Source of the DNA: JALYXS01 sp051003795 | Lineage (GTDB): Bacteria > Acidobacteriota > Terriglobia > Bryobacterales > Bryobacteraceae | Reading direction: 5' to 3' | DNA length: 28,009 bases | NCBI GenBank assembly: GCA_051003795.1 | Contig: JBPCKZ010000159.1 | Coordinates: forward strand, 1 to 28,009 | Shown: positions 15,996 to 25,042 of the stretch, piece after piece | Numbering within the stretch: position 1 is the first letter of the stretch | Layout of the letters: each line of letters starts with the position of its first letter | Program-made: the position numbers and the translations under genes | Notes under the pieces: model-generated | The model's database searches: none | What the model was told of the DNA's origin: nothing | Seen by the model: the letters and a program-made list of their open reading frames with translations, nothing else

Positions 15996-16214
15996 GCCGT
16001 AGTCCTTCCTGGACCAGAGAACCCGGCGCAGGTCGTGCAGAAGGAAATTACGGCTTACAAAATCTTTCGCGTGTGCAATGGCGAGCACGCACTCGAATTC
16101 TTGAACCGATTTGGTGACTACCACGACGCGCCGCGGCTGGCGTTGGTCCTTCTTGATTTGCACATGCCAAAGATGGACAGCTTCCAGATGGGGTCGCGAA
16201 ACCTCATCCTGTAA
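15996..16214 (+). pseudogene. Decayed response-regulator receiver domain fragment
   Basis: From 15996 to a TAA at 16212-16214 one frame reads as the first half of a receiver domain of the Rcp1-like type. It shows ENPAQVVQKEITAYKI (the usual EDNPAD acidic start, altered), VCNGEHALEFLNRFGDYHDA, then ALVLLDLHMPKMDSFQM, in which LLDLHMPKMD contains the phosphoacceptor Asp. The strands and helices after the MD motif, including the conserved Thr/Ser and Lys, are missing, and no start codon with a leader is seen; a TAG stands at 15993. The fragment is therefore a relic. No partner histidine kinase is nearby. Confidence 0.68.
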
Positions 16215-16274
16215 GCGTCAAGAAGCTAAAGAAAGGGACAATGATCCTTGCATGCGGCTTTGGTCCGGCGGTAG

Positions 16275-17063
16275 ATGCGGCAACTGATCGTTCGACCGGG
16301 CGCCATAGGCGATTTCATCGTTTCGCTTCCCGCGATGGAATCTCCGCGCGCCGATTACACCGAAGTGTGGACCGGCTCGCCCAACGTGCCGCTGGCGCGG
16401 TTTGCCGATAGTGCCCGGTCGATTGCCTCAACCGGGCTGGACCGGCTGGGCATCACCGGGGCGGACGATGTGATCGAACGGCTTCGGGGGTTCGATTCAA
16501 TCGTCTCCTGGTATGGCGCGAACCGTCCCGAGTTCCGCGAGCTGGTGCAAAGTCACGGGTTGCCGTTTCGATTTCACGCGGCTCTTCCGCCCGCTGGCGC
16601 CGGAATGCATGCCGTCGATTTCTACTTGAAACAGGTGGGCCGCGAACCGGGCGGCCTGCCGCGATTGCAATGCAGCGCGGTGGACGAGGGTTTTGCCGCG
16701 ATCCATCCATTTGCGGCGAGTCCCCGGAAGCGATGGCCGCTTGCCCGGTTCGAGCAACTCGCGCGGCGGTTGGAACAACGGATGCCCGTGCGCTGGTGTC
16801 GCGGCCCGGAAGACGATTTGCCGGGCGCGGTGCAAATTCCAGATCTCTACGAACTTGGCTGCTGGATAGCGGGAGCCCGTGTCTTCATCGGCAACGATTC
16901 GGGAATCGGCCATCTCGCGGCGGCGGTGGGAACGCCGGTAATCGCCTTATTCGGGCCGACCGACCCGGCCATCTGGGCGCCCCGCGGAACGCATGTACAC
17001 GTGGTTGCAAAATCGAATTTGGCGGACATCTCGATATCGGAGGTGGAAGACGCGATAGGATAG
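16275..17063 (+). CDS. Glycosyltransferase family 9 (heptosyltransferase-like)
   Basis: A 262-residue GT-B glycosyltransferase of family 9, the group that adds heptose or related sugars to the lipopolysaccharide core. The N terminus has the family's QLIVRPGAIGDFIVSLPAM loop. The C-terminal nucleotide-sugar domain is typical: FAAIHPFAASPRKRWPLARF, RVFIGNDSGIGHLAAAVGTP and VIALFGPTDPAIWAPRG. It is shorter than usual (about 330-350), with a reduced N-terminal half. The ATG at 16275 has only a weak GGCGG upstream. It lies seven bases before the NHL-repeat gene and probably begins this plus-strand run. The acceptor is unknown. Confidence 0.93.
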   Translation: MRQLIVRPGAIGDFIVSLPAMESPRADYTEVWTGSPNVPLARFADSARSIASTGLDRLGITGADDVIERLRGFDSIVSWYGANRPEFRELVQSHGLPFRFHAALPPAGAGMHAVDFYLKQVGREPGGLPRLQCSAVDEGFAAIHPFAASPRKRWPLARFEQLARRLEQRMPVRWCRGPEDDLPGAVQIPDLYELGCWIAGARVFIGNDSGIGHLAAAVGTPVIALFGPTDPAIWAPRGTHVHVVAKSNLADISISEVEDAIG

Positions 17064-17070
17064 TCCTCGC

Positions 17071-18156
17071 ATGAATCGGATAGTTACTATTTGTCTCTCG
17101 GCCGCCCTGCTTTCGCCGCTGCTTTCGGCGCCTTCGGGCAAGCGGGTCGTCAATATCGCCGGTACCGGCAAAGCGGGATTTTCGGGCGATGGGGGCGCGG
17201 GCACGTCCGCCGAAATCAACCAGCCCTACGGCTTGGCGACCGGTCCGGACGGTGCGCTCTATTTCTGCGAAATCGGCAACCATCGCGTCCGGCGGTTGGA
17301 TCTTAAGACCCAAACGATTTCGACCGTCGCGGGCAGCGGAAAAAAAGGTTATGAGGGCGATGGCGGCCCGGCCCTAAGCGCTTCGCTGAACGAGCCGTAT
17401 GAAGTGCGTTTCGATAAAGCGGGCGATATGTACTTCGTCGAAATGCAGAACCACGTAGTGCGCCGTGTCGATCGCAAAACCAACATCGTCTCGACTGTTG
17501 CGGGAACGGGCGAACCGGGGTTCAGCGGCGACGACGGTCCGGCCGGGAAGGCGCAGTTGCGGCAGCCGCATAGCATAGCGTTCGATCCGCAAGGCGCCCT
17601 TCTGATTTGCGACATCGGAAACAACCGCATCCGTCGCGTCGATCTTGTCTCGGGCATTATTTCGACTTACGCGGGAACCGGAGAGAAGAAACCGGCGCCC
17701 GACGGCGCGCCGCTGGCCGGAACACCGCTGAACGGGCCTCGGGCCATCGATCTCGATCCAGCGGGCAACATGTATCTGGCGCTTCGGGAAGGCAACGCCG
17801 TGGTGCGCATCGATCCAAAACGGCAGCGCATTTATCGTGTGGCGGGAACGGGCGAGAAGGGCTATACGGGAGATGGCGGCGATGCCAGACTCGCCAAACT
17901 TTCCGGGCCCAAGGGGGTTTCCTACGCGCCCGATAACAGCCTGTACATCGCCGACACCGAGAGCCACGCCATCCGGCGGATCGATTTGAAAACCGGCGCG
18001 ATCGCGACCGTCGTTGGCACTGGCGAGCGCGGCGACGGGCCCGTCGGCAATCCTCTGAAGTGCAAGCTGTCGCGACCGCATGGAATCTTCGTCGCCCCGG
18101 ATGGAACCGCATATATCGGCGATAGCGAGTCAAACCGCGTCAGGATGCTGCGGTAG
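17071..18156 (+). CDS. Secreted NHL-repeat beta-propeller protein
   Basis: A 361-residue exported protein. Residues 1-20 are a signal peptide (MNRIVTICLSAALLSPLLSA). The mature part is a propeller of six NHL-type blades, each with an AGTG...GDGG loop followed by a strand with an x-N-H-x-(V/I)-R-R-(V/I)-D ending: IGNHRVRRLDLKT, MQNHVVRRVDRKT, IGNNRIRRVDLVS, TESHAIRRIDLKT, and a last SESNRVRML. Such propellers bind carbohydrate, protein or nucleic acid partners; no catalytic residues are evident. These extracellular NHL proteins are very common in Acidobacteria. Seven bases separate it from the GT9 gene and no ribosome binding site is clear, which suggests coupling. Confidence 0.93.
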   Translation: MNRIVTICLSAALLSPLLSAPSGKRVVNIAGTGKAGFSGDGGAGTSAEINQPYGLATGPDGALYFCEIGNHRVRRLDLKTQTISTVAGSGKKGYEGDGGPALSASLNEPYEVRFDKAGDMYFVEMQNHVVRRVDRKTNIVSTVAGTGEPGFSGDDGPAGKAQLRQPHSIAFDPQGALLICDIGNNRIRRVDLVSGIISTYAGTGEKKPAPDGAPLAGTPLNGPRAIDLDPAGNMYLALREGNAVVRIDPKRQRIYRVAGTGEKGYTGDGGDARLAKLSGPKGVSYAPDNSLYIADTESHAIRRIDLKTGAIATVVGTGERGDGPVGNPLKCKLSRPHGIFVAPDGTAYIGDSESNRVRMLR

Positions 18157-18190
18157 TGCTCACGCAAAGCCGCGCTAGACTGATGACGAC

Positions 18191-19171
18191 ATGGCCGCAC
18201 TGATCAAACCGGCCCCGTGGGCGCACGCGCCGGAGCTGCTGGATTTACGTCATCTGACGGGCCGCGATCTGGATGAAATGCTGACCGAGGAGACGCGGAC
18301 CTGGAGGGAAACGCTTGACTGGGATTTCCAAAAATCGGCGGATCTGGTGCGGCATTTTCTCGATCAGCGGGCGCTCAGCGGCTACGCCCTCATGTCCGCG
18401 GGGCGTGTAATCGGATACTCCTACTACGTGTTCGAAGAGCACAAGGGGCTGATTGGCGATCTCTATGTGTTGCCGGATCATGAAAGCCCGGAGCACGATT
18501 CCCGTCTGCTCGCCGCCGTGCTCGATGGGCTGATCGCGACGCCCCATGTTCGCCGCATCGAATGCCAGCTAATGATGGTGCACGAAGCGGCGGCGAAGTC
18601 GCTGCCCGGCGCGCGCTACGTTCAGACCTTCGATCGCGATTTCATGCTTGCCGATCTCGACGTTGTTCCGGGGCTTCCGCCCGCGCAACTGGCGCGCCGG
18701 GTCGTCGTCGAACGATGGGCCGAGCATCACCAGGAGGCTACGGCGCGCCTGATTGCCGAATCGTATCGCGATCATCTGGACAGCCGGATCAACGACCAGT
18801 ACCGTTCCGTCGAAGGCGCGCGGCGATTTCTTTATAACATCGTGCAATATCCGGGTTGCGGCAACTTTTTTAAACCGGCTTCTCTCGTCGCCCTGGATCT
18901 GGATAGCACCGAGCTTTGCGGGCTTTCGCTTACTAGCCTGGTGGCGGACGATGTCGGGCACGTGACGCAGATCTGCGTGTCGCCGAAATTGCGGGGCACG
19001 GGATTGGGCTACGAGCTGTTGCGGCAATCGCTGCAGTTGCTGCGGGAGGCGGGCTGCCGGCGGGCGAGCCTCACGGTGACCTCGGCCAACGTGGAAGCTA
19101 TCCGGCTCTATCGAAATACCGGGTTCCGCTCATTGCGCACTTTCGGCGCGTACGTTTGGGAAGGATTTTAG
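18191..19171 (+). CDS. GNAT-family N-acetyltransferase, tandem-domain
   Basis: A 326-residue GNAT acyltransferase. The C-terminal half holds the acetyl-CoA binding motif A (VTQICVSPKLRGTGLGYELL, with R-G-T-G-L-G) followed by LTVTSANVEAIRLYRNTGFR, the classic motif B. The N-terminal half has a weaker, probably degenerate GNAT-like domain (ALMSAGRVIGYSYYVFEEHK and DLYVLPDHES). The substrate could be a protein, peptide or small amine. The ATG at 18191 is 34 bases after the NHL gene without a clear ribosome binding site. A strong GGAGGA at its very end (19171-19176) serves the damaged hydrolase gene that follows. Confidence 0.9.
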   Translation: MAALIKPAPWAHAPELLDLRHLTGRDLDEMLTEETRTWRETLDWDFQKSADLVRHFLDQRALSGYALMSAGRVIGYSYYVFEEHKGLIGDLYVLPDHESPEHDSRLLAAVLDGLIATPHVRRIECQLMMVHEAAAKSLPGARYVQTFDRDFMLADLDVVPGLPPAQLARRVVVERWAEHHQEATARLIAESYRDHLDSRINDQYRSVEGARRFLYNIVQYPGCGNFFKPASLVALDLDSTELCGLSLTSLVADDVGHVTQICVSPKLRGTGLGYELLRQSLQLLREAGCRRASLTVTSANVEAIRLYRNTGFRSLRTFGAYVWEGF

Positions 19172-19182
19172 GAGGAACACGC

Positions 19183-20016
19183 TTGTCTCTGACCGAAATC
19201 GCGCCATCGATTCCGGAACACCGTCCCACGCGCGCCAAATCGTCCGGGTGACGGAACAACGTTTCGGAACGGGCGCGAAGCCAACCGGCATTGTGCTGAC
19301 TCACGGGCACTTCGACCACGCCGGTTCGGCGCGCGATTTAGCGGAAATCTGGGACGTGCCGATTTTCGCGCATGCGCTTGAAATGCCATACCTCGCCGGG
19401 GGGTCGGCTTACCCCGCAAAGGACCCGACCGTTGGCGGTTTTATGGTGTTCATGAGTCGGTTTTTTCCGAACGGAACGGATCCCCTGGGCCCGAACCTTC
19501 GCGAATTGCCCGCCGATGGGGAGTTGCCCGGCAATGGCCGGCTGGAAGTGGCATCACACGCCAGGTCACGCGCCGGGACACGTCTCTTTATTCCTTGTGA
19601 GCCGGTCCATCCTACTCGCCGGCGATGCTTTTACAACTGTCGATCTCGATAGCTTCCTCGCCTCGGCCGCCGAAACCCGGAAGATCTGCCGTCCTCCAGC
19701 GCCGTTTACTTGCGACTGGGATCGGGCGCGGCGCTCGGTCGAGTTTCTTGCCGGCTTGCGGCCTCATATCGTGGGATGCGGGCACGGCGTCCCGATGAGC
19801 GGCCCTGGAGTGGCTCCCGAGTTATCGAACTTCGCGAAGAACTTCCGGGCGCCGGATCACGGCCGGTACGCCTGGCAGCCGGCCATCACGGATGCGAGCG
19901 GGATACGCTACCTTCCACCCGCGCCCCCCGACCCGCTGCCCAAGATTGCCGCGGGTATCGGGATCGCGGCGGCGGGGGCCATGTTGGCATACCGGCGGAG
20001 GGATAAACGTGAATGA
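19183..20016 (+). pseudogene. Metallo-beta-lactamase-fold hydrolase, frameshifted
   Basis: A metallo-hydrolase gene split over two frames. GGAGGA at 19171-19176 precedes a TTG at 19183 (read as MSLTEIAP), whose frame ends at a TGA (19249-19251). The next frame carries AIDSGTPSHARQIVRVTEQR and the metal motif THGHFDHAG (HxHxDH). It loses sense near 19550, where HHTPGHAPGHVSLF and LLAGDAF resume in the first frame and run to the TGA at 20014-20016. Removing one G from GTGG at 19548-19551 would join the last two parts as EVHHTPGHAPGH. The N-terminal strands before AIDSGTP look shortened. The C terminus has a hydrophobic helix and a basic tail (KIAAGIGIAAAGAMLAYRRR), so the intact enzyme was probably membrane-anchored. 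Confidence 0.82.
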
Positions 20017-20129
20017 CCATGAGCGAGATAGCCGCGCTAATTACGGTGTTCCTGAGCGTCGGACCAAACATCGCGCTCTGAACCGCTCGGCAAAACAAAA
20101 ATTTGCTCGGGCAAAACTTTGCGCCGGCA

Positions 20130-20158
20130 TTGACAATTCTTTATTACAGTTATACAAC
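20130..20158 (+). promoter_or_regulatory. Candidate sigma-70 promoter for the receptor operon
   Basis: TTGACA at 20130-20135 is a perfect -35 box; TACAAC at 20153-20158, 17 bases on, matches four of six -10 positions, and an overlapping TATACA is also present. It sits about 75 bases before the receptor ATG at 20232, in an A/T-richer gap. Confidence 0.45.
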
Positions 20159-20231
20159 TGAGAATCTTATCTACTCCCGTGTCCCCGCCGCCACGTTTCG
20201 GAGAATCCCAACGATTCGCGAGGTAAAGCCG

Positions 20232-23200
20232 ATGTTGACGCCCATGCGCGCATCATTTTGTTTAGTGGTTTTCGCGATTGCCGCCGACGCCCAGTCCACG
20301 TTTGGGAATCTGGTGGGCACAACGCATGATAGTTCGGGCGCGGCACTGCCCAGCACGAGAGTGCAGGCCCGGAACCTGGATGAGAATACGATTCGCGCAG
20401 CCACGTCGAACGATCAAGGCCTGTACGAGATTCTCAACCTGAATCCCGGCCGGTATGAGATCACCGCGCAGAAAACCGGATTTGGCGTCACGAAGGTTCC
20501 CGAGACCCAATTGGCGGCCCGGCAGACTTTGCGCGTGGAACTCACGCTGGATGTCGCTGCCGTAACGGAAACCGTGACGGTGGCGGCCGCGGGAGCCGCC
20601 ATCAACACGGAAAACGGCACCATCGCCGATAGCAAAACCTTCGAGCAGATCACGCAATTGCCGGTGAACTATCGCGGTAAGGAGACCACGCCGCTTTCCG
20701 CGATTCTCACGGTGCCGGGAGTTCAGGAAGACGCTTCCGGCAACATCTCGGTCGGCGGCGGCTTGCCCGCCATGGTCGATTTCACGGTGGATGGCATTTC
20801 GACCGCGAGCGTGCGTTCGAACGGACCGTTGCGGGACATGTATCCGTCGTCGGAGATGCTCGGCGAATTCAGAGTTACAGCCGTAAATAACAACGCCGAG
20901 TTCGCGCAGATGGGAGACGTGACGGTCGCGACCAAGAGCGGAGGCAACCGCGTGCATGGCAGCGCTTTCTGGTATCACCAAAACCGCGCGCTCGACGCGA
21001 CGGTCTATGGATCGAACGGGAAGCCCGCCAAGGTGTGGAACACATTTGGCGGAAGCATTAGCGGCCCGGTTGTCCTGCCAAAGCTTTACAACGGACACGA
21101 CAAGACGTTTTTCTTTTTGGATTACGAGGGAAACCGCAAGCCGGGACAAATCTCCGAGCAATATTCCGTTCCCACCGCGGCCATGCGCACGGGCAATCTG
21201 AACGGGTTGCCGGGAGGAGCGGCGATTGACCCGTCGACGGGCCTCCCGTTCCCGAACAACCAGATTCCGGCCAGCCAGTTGAATCCAGTCGCGCAGAAGC
21301 TGCTCTCGAAGTATTACCCGCAACCGAACTTCGGAACCGGCACGAACGCCAACTACCGCATCCTGAAGTCCGTTCCTTCGCACACGGATGGCTTCGATAC
21401 CCGCGTCGATCACTACTTCAGCGCGAGCCAGCAGCTCTTCGGCCGTTATAGCTGGAAGCAGATTCCCTCCGTCGGATCGAACGGTTTATTGCCTTCGAGC
21501 GATGTCACTTTGGGAAGCAAGAACCTCATCGTGTCTCATAATCTGACGATCCGATCCAATCTGATTAATGAGGCCCGATACGGCTTGAGTTTCTGGGAAC
21601 AGGTCAACACGTTTCCGATCAACGGGGCTTCCTCGCTTGCCGATCTCGGAATACAGGGACTGGACGTAAGCAATCATCCCCACACCGGAGCTTTCCCGAA
21701 CTTTTCTTTCGGCGACGGCACCGGCTTCAGCGGCATCGGACGTTCCAAGGACGGACCCACGCGGTCGCGTACGCAGGAGTTCAGCGACAATCTGAGCTGG
21801 ATCGTGGGACGGCATAATCTGAAGTTCGGCGGCGACTTCCGCAAGCTCAGTTACAACGATCTGCTGATCTTCGGCGGCTCGGACGATTTCGGTAATTTCG
21901 ATTTCAATAAAGGCGCGTTTTCAGGTAACGCTTTCGCCGATCTCTTGTTGGGCTTGCCGTACGACTCCTACTACTCGGTCACTTCCGCGGACCTGAATCA
22001 GGGCGCCCCTCATTACAATCTTTTCGCGCAGGATGAGTGGCACGTCAACGACCGGCTGACCGTCAGCTTCGGACTGCGCTGGGAGTTCCATCCCGGCTTC
22101 ACCGAGAAGAACGGGAACATGACGAACTTCGATCACGCGACCGGCGACGTAGTGATTCCGAACCACACGCAGGCGCCCGCGCCCGGCTTTCTGTACGCCA
22201 TCAATGCGTGTCCGGGAGTCAGCGCGGCGACCCGGTGCACCAAGGTTCTGACCGCATCCCAGGCGGGGCTTCCGGACAGTTTGCGAAAGCCCTACTATCG
22301 CAATTTCGATCCGCGCGTCAGTTTTGCGTGGCGCCCGTTCGGGGGCAACCGGACAGTGGTCCGCGCGGGCTTCGGCGTTTTCACGGAAACCACGCTGGGG
22401 CCGCTCGCCTATGGAATGACGGGCATTCATACTTCGGACACGCGCTTCTTCAATAACTACCAGGGACCCGGAAAACCGCCCGTGTTCACGCTGCCGCAGG
22501 CCAGCGGGGGAAGCTTTTCGCCGGATGCGTTGGGAAGCGAGGACTTCATCGATGGGACCAGCTATACCTATCGCGATCCGCGATCTTATCAATGGAGTTT
22601 TACAATTGAACGGGAAATCTCCACCAATGCCTCGGTTCGCGCCAGTTACGTCGGCTCGAATTCGGTGGGCCTCCATCAGAACGTCGATTTCAACCAGGTG
22701 CCAGCCGGCACGACAAAGTATTCCCCAAGCGAGCGGCCCTTCCTCAACTGGAACCGGCTGATCAGCCGGGAGAACGTCGGGTTCGCCAATTACCAGGGGC
22801 TGCAGCTGGAAACCAATTACCGCATGCGGCGCGGTTTGATTTTGCAGGGCAGCTATACGCTCGCGAAGGATCTGGGCAACTCCGCTATCGGCAGCAACGG
22901 ACTTCCCGGCGAGACGGGCAACGGCGTCACGGACCGGTTCAATACGCGTCTCGATCGGGGCGACCTGGCCGCCGTGCGGCGGCATCGGGGATTGATCACC
23001 GGCCTGTATCAATTGCCATTCGGCAAGGGCCGGGCGTATCTGGGGAACATGCACCCGGCTTTGCAAGCTCTGTTTGGCGGATGGGAAGTGAGCACCATCG
23101 GCATGTTCCAAACGGGCCCGTACCTGACGCCTACAATGAGCAAGAATCTGGACCAGTCGAACACCAACCTGGCTGGGCGCTTCAACGTGACCGGCCGCCC

Positions 23201-23555
23201 GGATCGCATCGGCAACGGCAATCTGGCGAATCCCACGCCGCAAGCCTATTTCGATATCTCGGCCTTCAGGCCTCCGCCGGTGGGGTCCGGACGCTTCGGC
23301 AATGCGGGCGTCGGAATACTGGAGGGGCCGGGAACCATCGCCCTGGCAACCGGTCTGGCGAAACAGTTCGCGCTGAAGGAATGGCTGAGGATGCGCTTTG
23401 AGGCAACGTTCATTAACATCCTGAACCACCCAAATTTTGCCGCGCCTTCGACCAACATCTCATCGCCATCGAGCTTCGGGGTAATTACGTCGGTGCAGAG
23501 CGCCGAGAACTCGGGCAATCGCGTCGGACAGTTGGGACTGCGTTTCGATTTCTAA
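20232..23555 (+). CDS. Oar-like TonB-dependent outer-membrane receptor
   Basis: A 1107-residue outer-membrane protein. After a signal peptide (MRASFCLVVFAIAADAQ) comes a carboxypeptidase-regulatory-like beta domain (FGNLVGTTHDSSGAALPSTR, then GLYEILNLNPGRYEITAQKT, mature residues about 1-80). A plug follows (LPVNYRGKETTPLSAILTVP, FTVDGISTASVRSNG, EFRVTAVNNNAEFAQMGDVT). The rest is a long beta barrel with RNLINEARYG-type strands, ending VGQLGLRFDF with the C-terminal aromatic used for outer-membrane assembly. This is the expanded Oar-like family of Acidobacteria, thought to import oligomers or bind substrates with TonB energy. The ATG at 20232 follows GAGG by eight bases; an in-frame ATG at 20103 would precede the signal peptide. 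It is four bases from the deacylase gene, so the ligand may be an acylated D-amino acid or peptide. Confidence 0.94.
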   Translation: MLTPMRASFCLVVFAIAADAQSTFGNLVGTTHDSSGAALPSTRVQARNLDENTIRAATSNDQGLYEILNLNPGRYEITAQKTGFGVTKVPETQLAARQTLRVELTLDVAAVTETVTVAAAGAAINTENGTIADSKTFEQITQLPVNYRGKETTPLSAILTVPGVQEDASGNISVGGGLPAMVDFTVDGISTASVRSNGPLRDMYPSSEMLGEFRVTAVNNNAEFAQMGDVTVATKSGGNRVHGSAFWYHQNRALDATVYGSNGKPAKVWNTFGGSISGPVVLPKLYNGHDKTFFFLDYEGNRKPGQISEQYSVPTAAMRTGNLNGLPGGAAIDPSTGLPFPNNQIPASQLNPVAQKLLSKYYPQPNFGTGTNANYRILKSVPSHTDGFDTRVDHYFSASQQLFGRYSWKQIPSVGSNGLLPSSDVTLGSKNLIVSHNLTIRSNLINEARYGLSFWEQVNTFPINGASSLADLGIQGLDVSNHPHTGAFPNFSFGDGTGFSGIGRSKDGPTRSRTQEFSDNLSWIVGRHNLKFGGDFRKLSYNDLLIFGGSDDFGNFDFNKGAFSGNAFADLLLGLPYDSYYSVTSADLNQGAPHYNLFAQDEWHVNDRLTVSFGLRWEFHPGFTEKNGNMTNFDHATGDVVIPNHTQAPAPGFLYAINACPGVSAATRCTKVLTASQAGLPDSLRKPYYRNFDPRVSFAWRPFGGNRTVVRAGFGVFTETTLGPLAYGMTGIHTSDTRFFNNYQGPGKPPVFTLPQASGGSFSPDALGSEDFIDGTSYTYRDPRSYQWSFTIEREISTNASVRASYVGSNSVGLHQNVDFNQVPAGTTKYSPSERPFLNWNRLISRENVGFANYQGLQLETNYRMRRGLILQGSYTLAKDLGNSAIGSNGLPGETGNGVTDRFNTRLDRGDLAAVRRHRGLITGLYQLPFGKGRAYLGNMHPALQALFGGWEVSTIGMFQTGPYLTPTMSKNLDQSNTNLAGRFNVTGRPDRIGNGNLANPTPQAYFDISAFRPPPVGSGRFGNAGVGILEGPGTIALATGLAKQFALKEWLRMRFEATFINILNHPNFAAPSTNISSPSSFGVITSVQSAENSGNRVGQLGLRFDF

Positions 23556-23559
23556 GATT

Positions 23560-25035
23560 ATGAATATTACTCGATCGGCACTGGCGCTCACGCTCATCAC
23601 GGGTTTCCTTCACGCGCAATCGCAATCGGCGGCGATCCTCATCGCCGGAGCCCGGATCGCCGACGGCACGGGAGCTCCCTTGCGCCAGGCGGATGTGCGC
23701 ATACAAGGCGACCGCATTGTCGAAATCGGAAAGCTGAAATCGCATCCTGGCGAACAGGCGATCGACGCCAAAGGACTGGTGCTCGCGCCTGGTTTCATCG
23801 ACCTGCACAACCATTCCCAGGCTCTCGACAAAGATCCCGGCGCGGCTTCGCAGGTTTCGCAGGGAATCACCACCGTGCTTCTGGGGCAGGATGGCGGATC
23901 GCCCTGGCCGCTGTCCGATTATTTAACGCAGCGCCGGGAGCACCCGGCCGCGCTCAATCTGCAATCCATGGTGGGCCATGCCACCGTTCGCCGAAAAGTG
24001 ATGGGCGACGATTACCGCCGGGTCGCGACGCCCGATGAGATCGAGAAAATGGTCCGACTGGTCGATGAAGCGATGCGCCAGGGCGCGGTTGGGTTATCGA
24101 GCGGACTCGAATACGAAGTCGGGAGCTACAGCGCCACCGAAGAAGTGATCGCGATGGCCCGCGCGGCGGCGAAGCACGGCGGCATTTACGTGTCACACAT
24201 TCGCGACGAGGCGGACCTTAGCCTGCAGTCGATCCACGAGGCCATCCGGATCGGAGCGGAGGCCGATATTCCCGTCGAGATCTCGCATATCAAACTGGGC
24301 ACGGTGAGCGTATGGGGCAAGGCCCCGGAAGTCGTCAAGCTGGTGGATGCGGCACGCTCTCGCGGCGTGAAAATCGCGGCGGATTGTTACCCTTACGATG
24401 CCTGGTCTTCCACCATTACCGTGCTCGTGCCGGATAAAAAATACGACAACCCGGCCAGTGTCAAGAAAGCGCTCGACGACGTGGGCGGGGGCGCGAACAT
24501 CACCATCACGCACTGCGCCAAGCATCCCGATTACGAATTGCATTCGCTCGAGGAGATTGCGAAATTGCACGACACCGATCCCGTGAGCCTCTATATTCAA
24601 ATCGTGAAAGACGGCGGCGCGGGCGTGGTTTGCCACGCGATGAAGGACGAAGACATCCGTACGTTCTATCAAACTCCTTGGGTGATGGTCGGCAGCGATG
24701 GCGGCATTGGAATGCGGCACCCGCGCGGCAGCGGGACCTATCCCCGGGTGCTCGGCTTGTACGTGCGGGAGCGGCACTGGCTCACGCTGCCGGCAGCGAT
24801 TCAGAAGATGACGTCCCTTCCCGCTCAAACTCTCAAATTGAAAGACCGCGGAGTAATTCGCAAGGGCGCTTTCGCGGACCTGGTCCTCTTCAATCCCGCG
24901 ACCGTGATAGACCGTTCCACCTTCGCCGATCCATTGACGCTTTCGACCGGGATCGAAAAGGTATTCGTGAACGGAGGCCTGGTTTGGGACGGCGGCAAGA
25001 CCACGGGCCAGTATCCCGGGCGCGTTCTCGATTAA
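23560..25035 (+). CDS. Exported N-acyl-D-amino-acid deacylase (D-aminoacylase family)
   Basis: A 491-residue amidohydrolase with a signal peptide (SALALTLITGFLHAQ). It hydrolyses N-acyl-D-amino acids to the D-amino acid and a fatty or acetyl acid, if the family function holds. Visible features are the N-terminal beta sandwich (LIAGARIADGTGAPLRQADV), PGFIDLHNHSQ with metal ligands His83 and His85, GLSSGLEYEVGSYS, HIRDE (His213), EISHIK (His243) and the catalytic Asp380 in VGSDGG. Where D-aminoacylases usually have a metal-bridging Cys in a GNCG loop, this protein has GQDGGSPWP, so Asp111 would take its place. It is tightly linked to the receptor upstream and the permease downstream, so periplasmic cleavage between outer and inner membrane transport is likely. 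Confidence 0.92.
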   Translation: MNITRSALALTLITGFLHAQSQSAAILIAGARIADGTGAPLRQADVRIQGDRIVEIGKLKSHPGEQAIDAKGLVLAPGFIDLHNHSQALDKDPGAASQVSQGITTVLLGQDGGSPWPLSDYLTQRREHPAALNLQSMVGHATVRRKVMGDDYRRVATPDEIEKMVRLVDEAMRQGAVGLSSGLEYEVGSYSATEEVIAMARAAAKHGGIYVSHIRDEADLSLQSIHEAIRIGAEADIPVEISHIKLGTVSVWGKAPEVVKLVDAARSRGVKIAADCYPYDAWSSTITVLVPDKKYDNPASVKKALDDVGGGANITITHCAKHPDYELHSLEEIAKLHDTDPVSLYIQIVKDGGAGVVCHAMKDEDIRTFYQTPWVMVGSDGGIGMRHPRGSGTYPRVLGLYVRERHWLTLPAAIQKMTSLPAQTLKLKDRGVIRKGAFADLVLFNPATVIDRSTFADPLTLSTGIEKVFVNGGLVWDGGKTTGQYPGRVLD

Positions 25036-25042
25036 ATCTTCG

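Noticed and set aside
20098..20119. TTTGC-TCGG-GCAAA hairpin before the receptor operon
   Set aside because: The five-pair stem has no T-run after it, so it is not supported as a terminator.
20262..21413. 383-codon minus-strand open frame
   Set aside because: It is antisense to the N-terminal half of the TonB-dependent receptor, whose signal peptide, regulatory domain and plug are clearly coding.
21921..23429. 502-codon open frame on the minus strand
   Set aside because: It lies wholly within the receptor barrel on the opposite strand, has no domain and is biased in Arg/Gly/Ala as expected of an antisense shadow.
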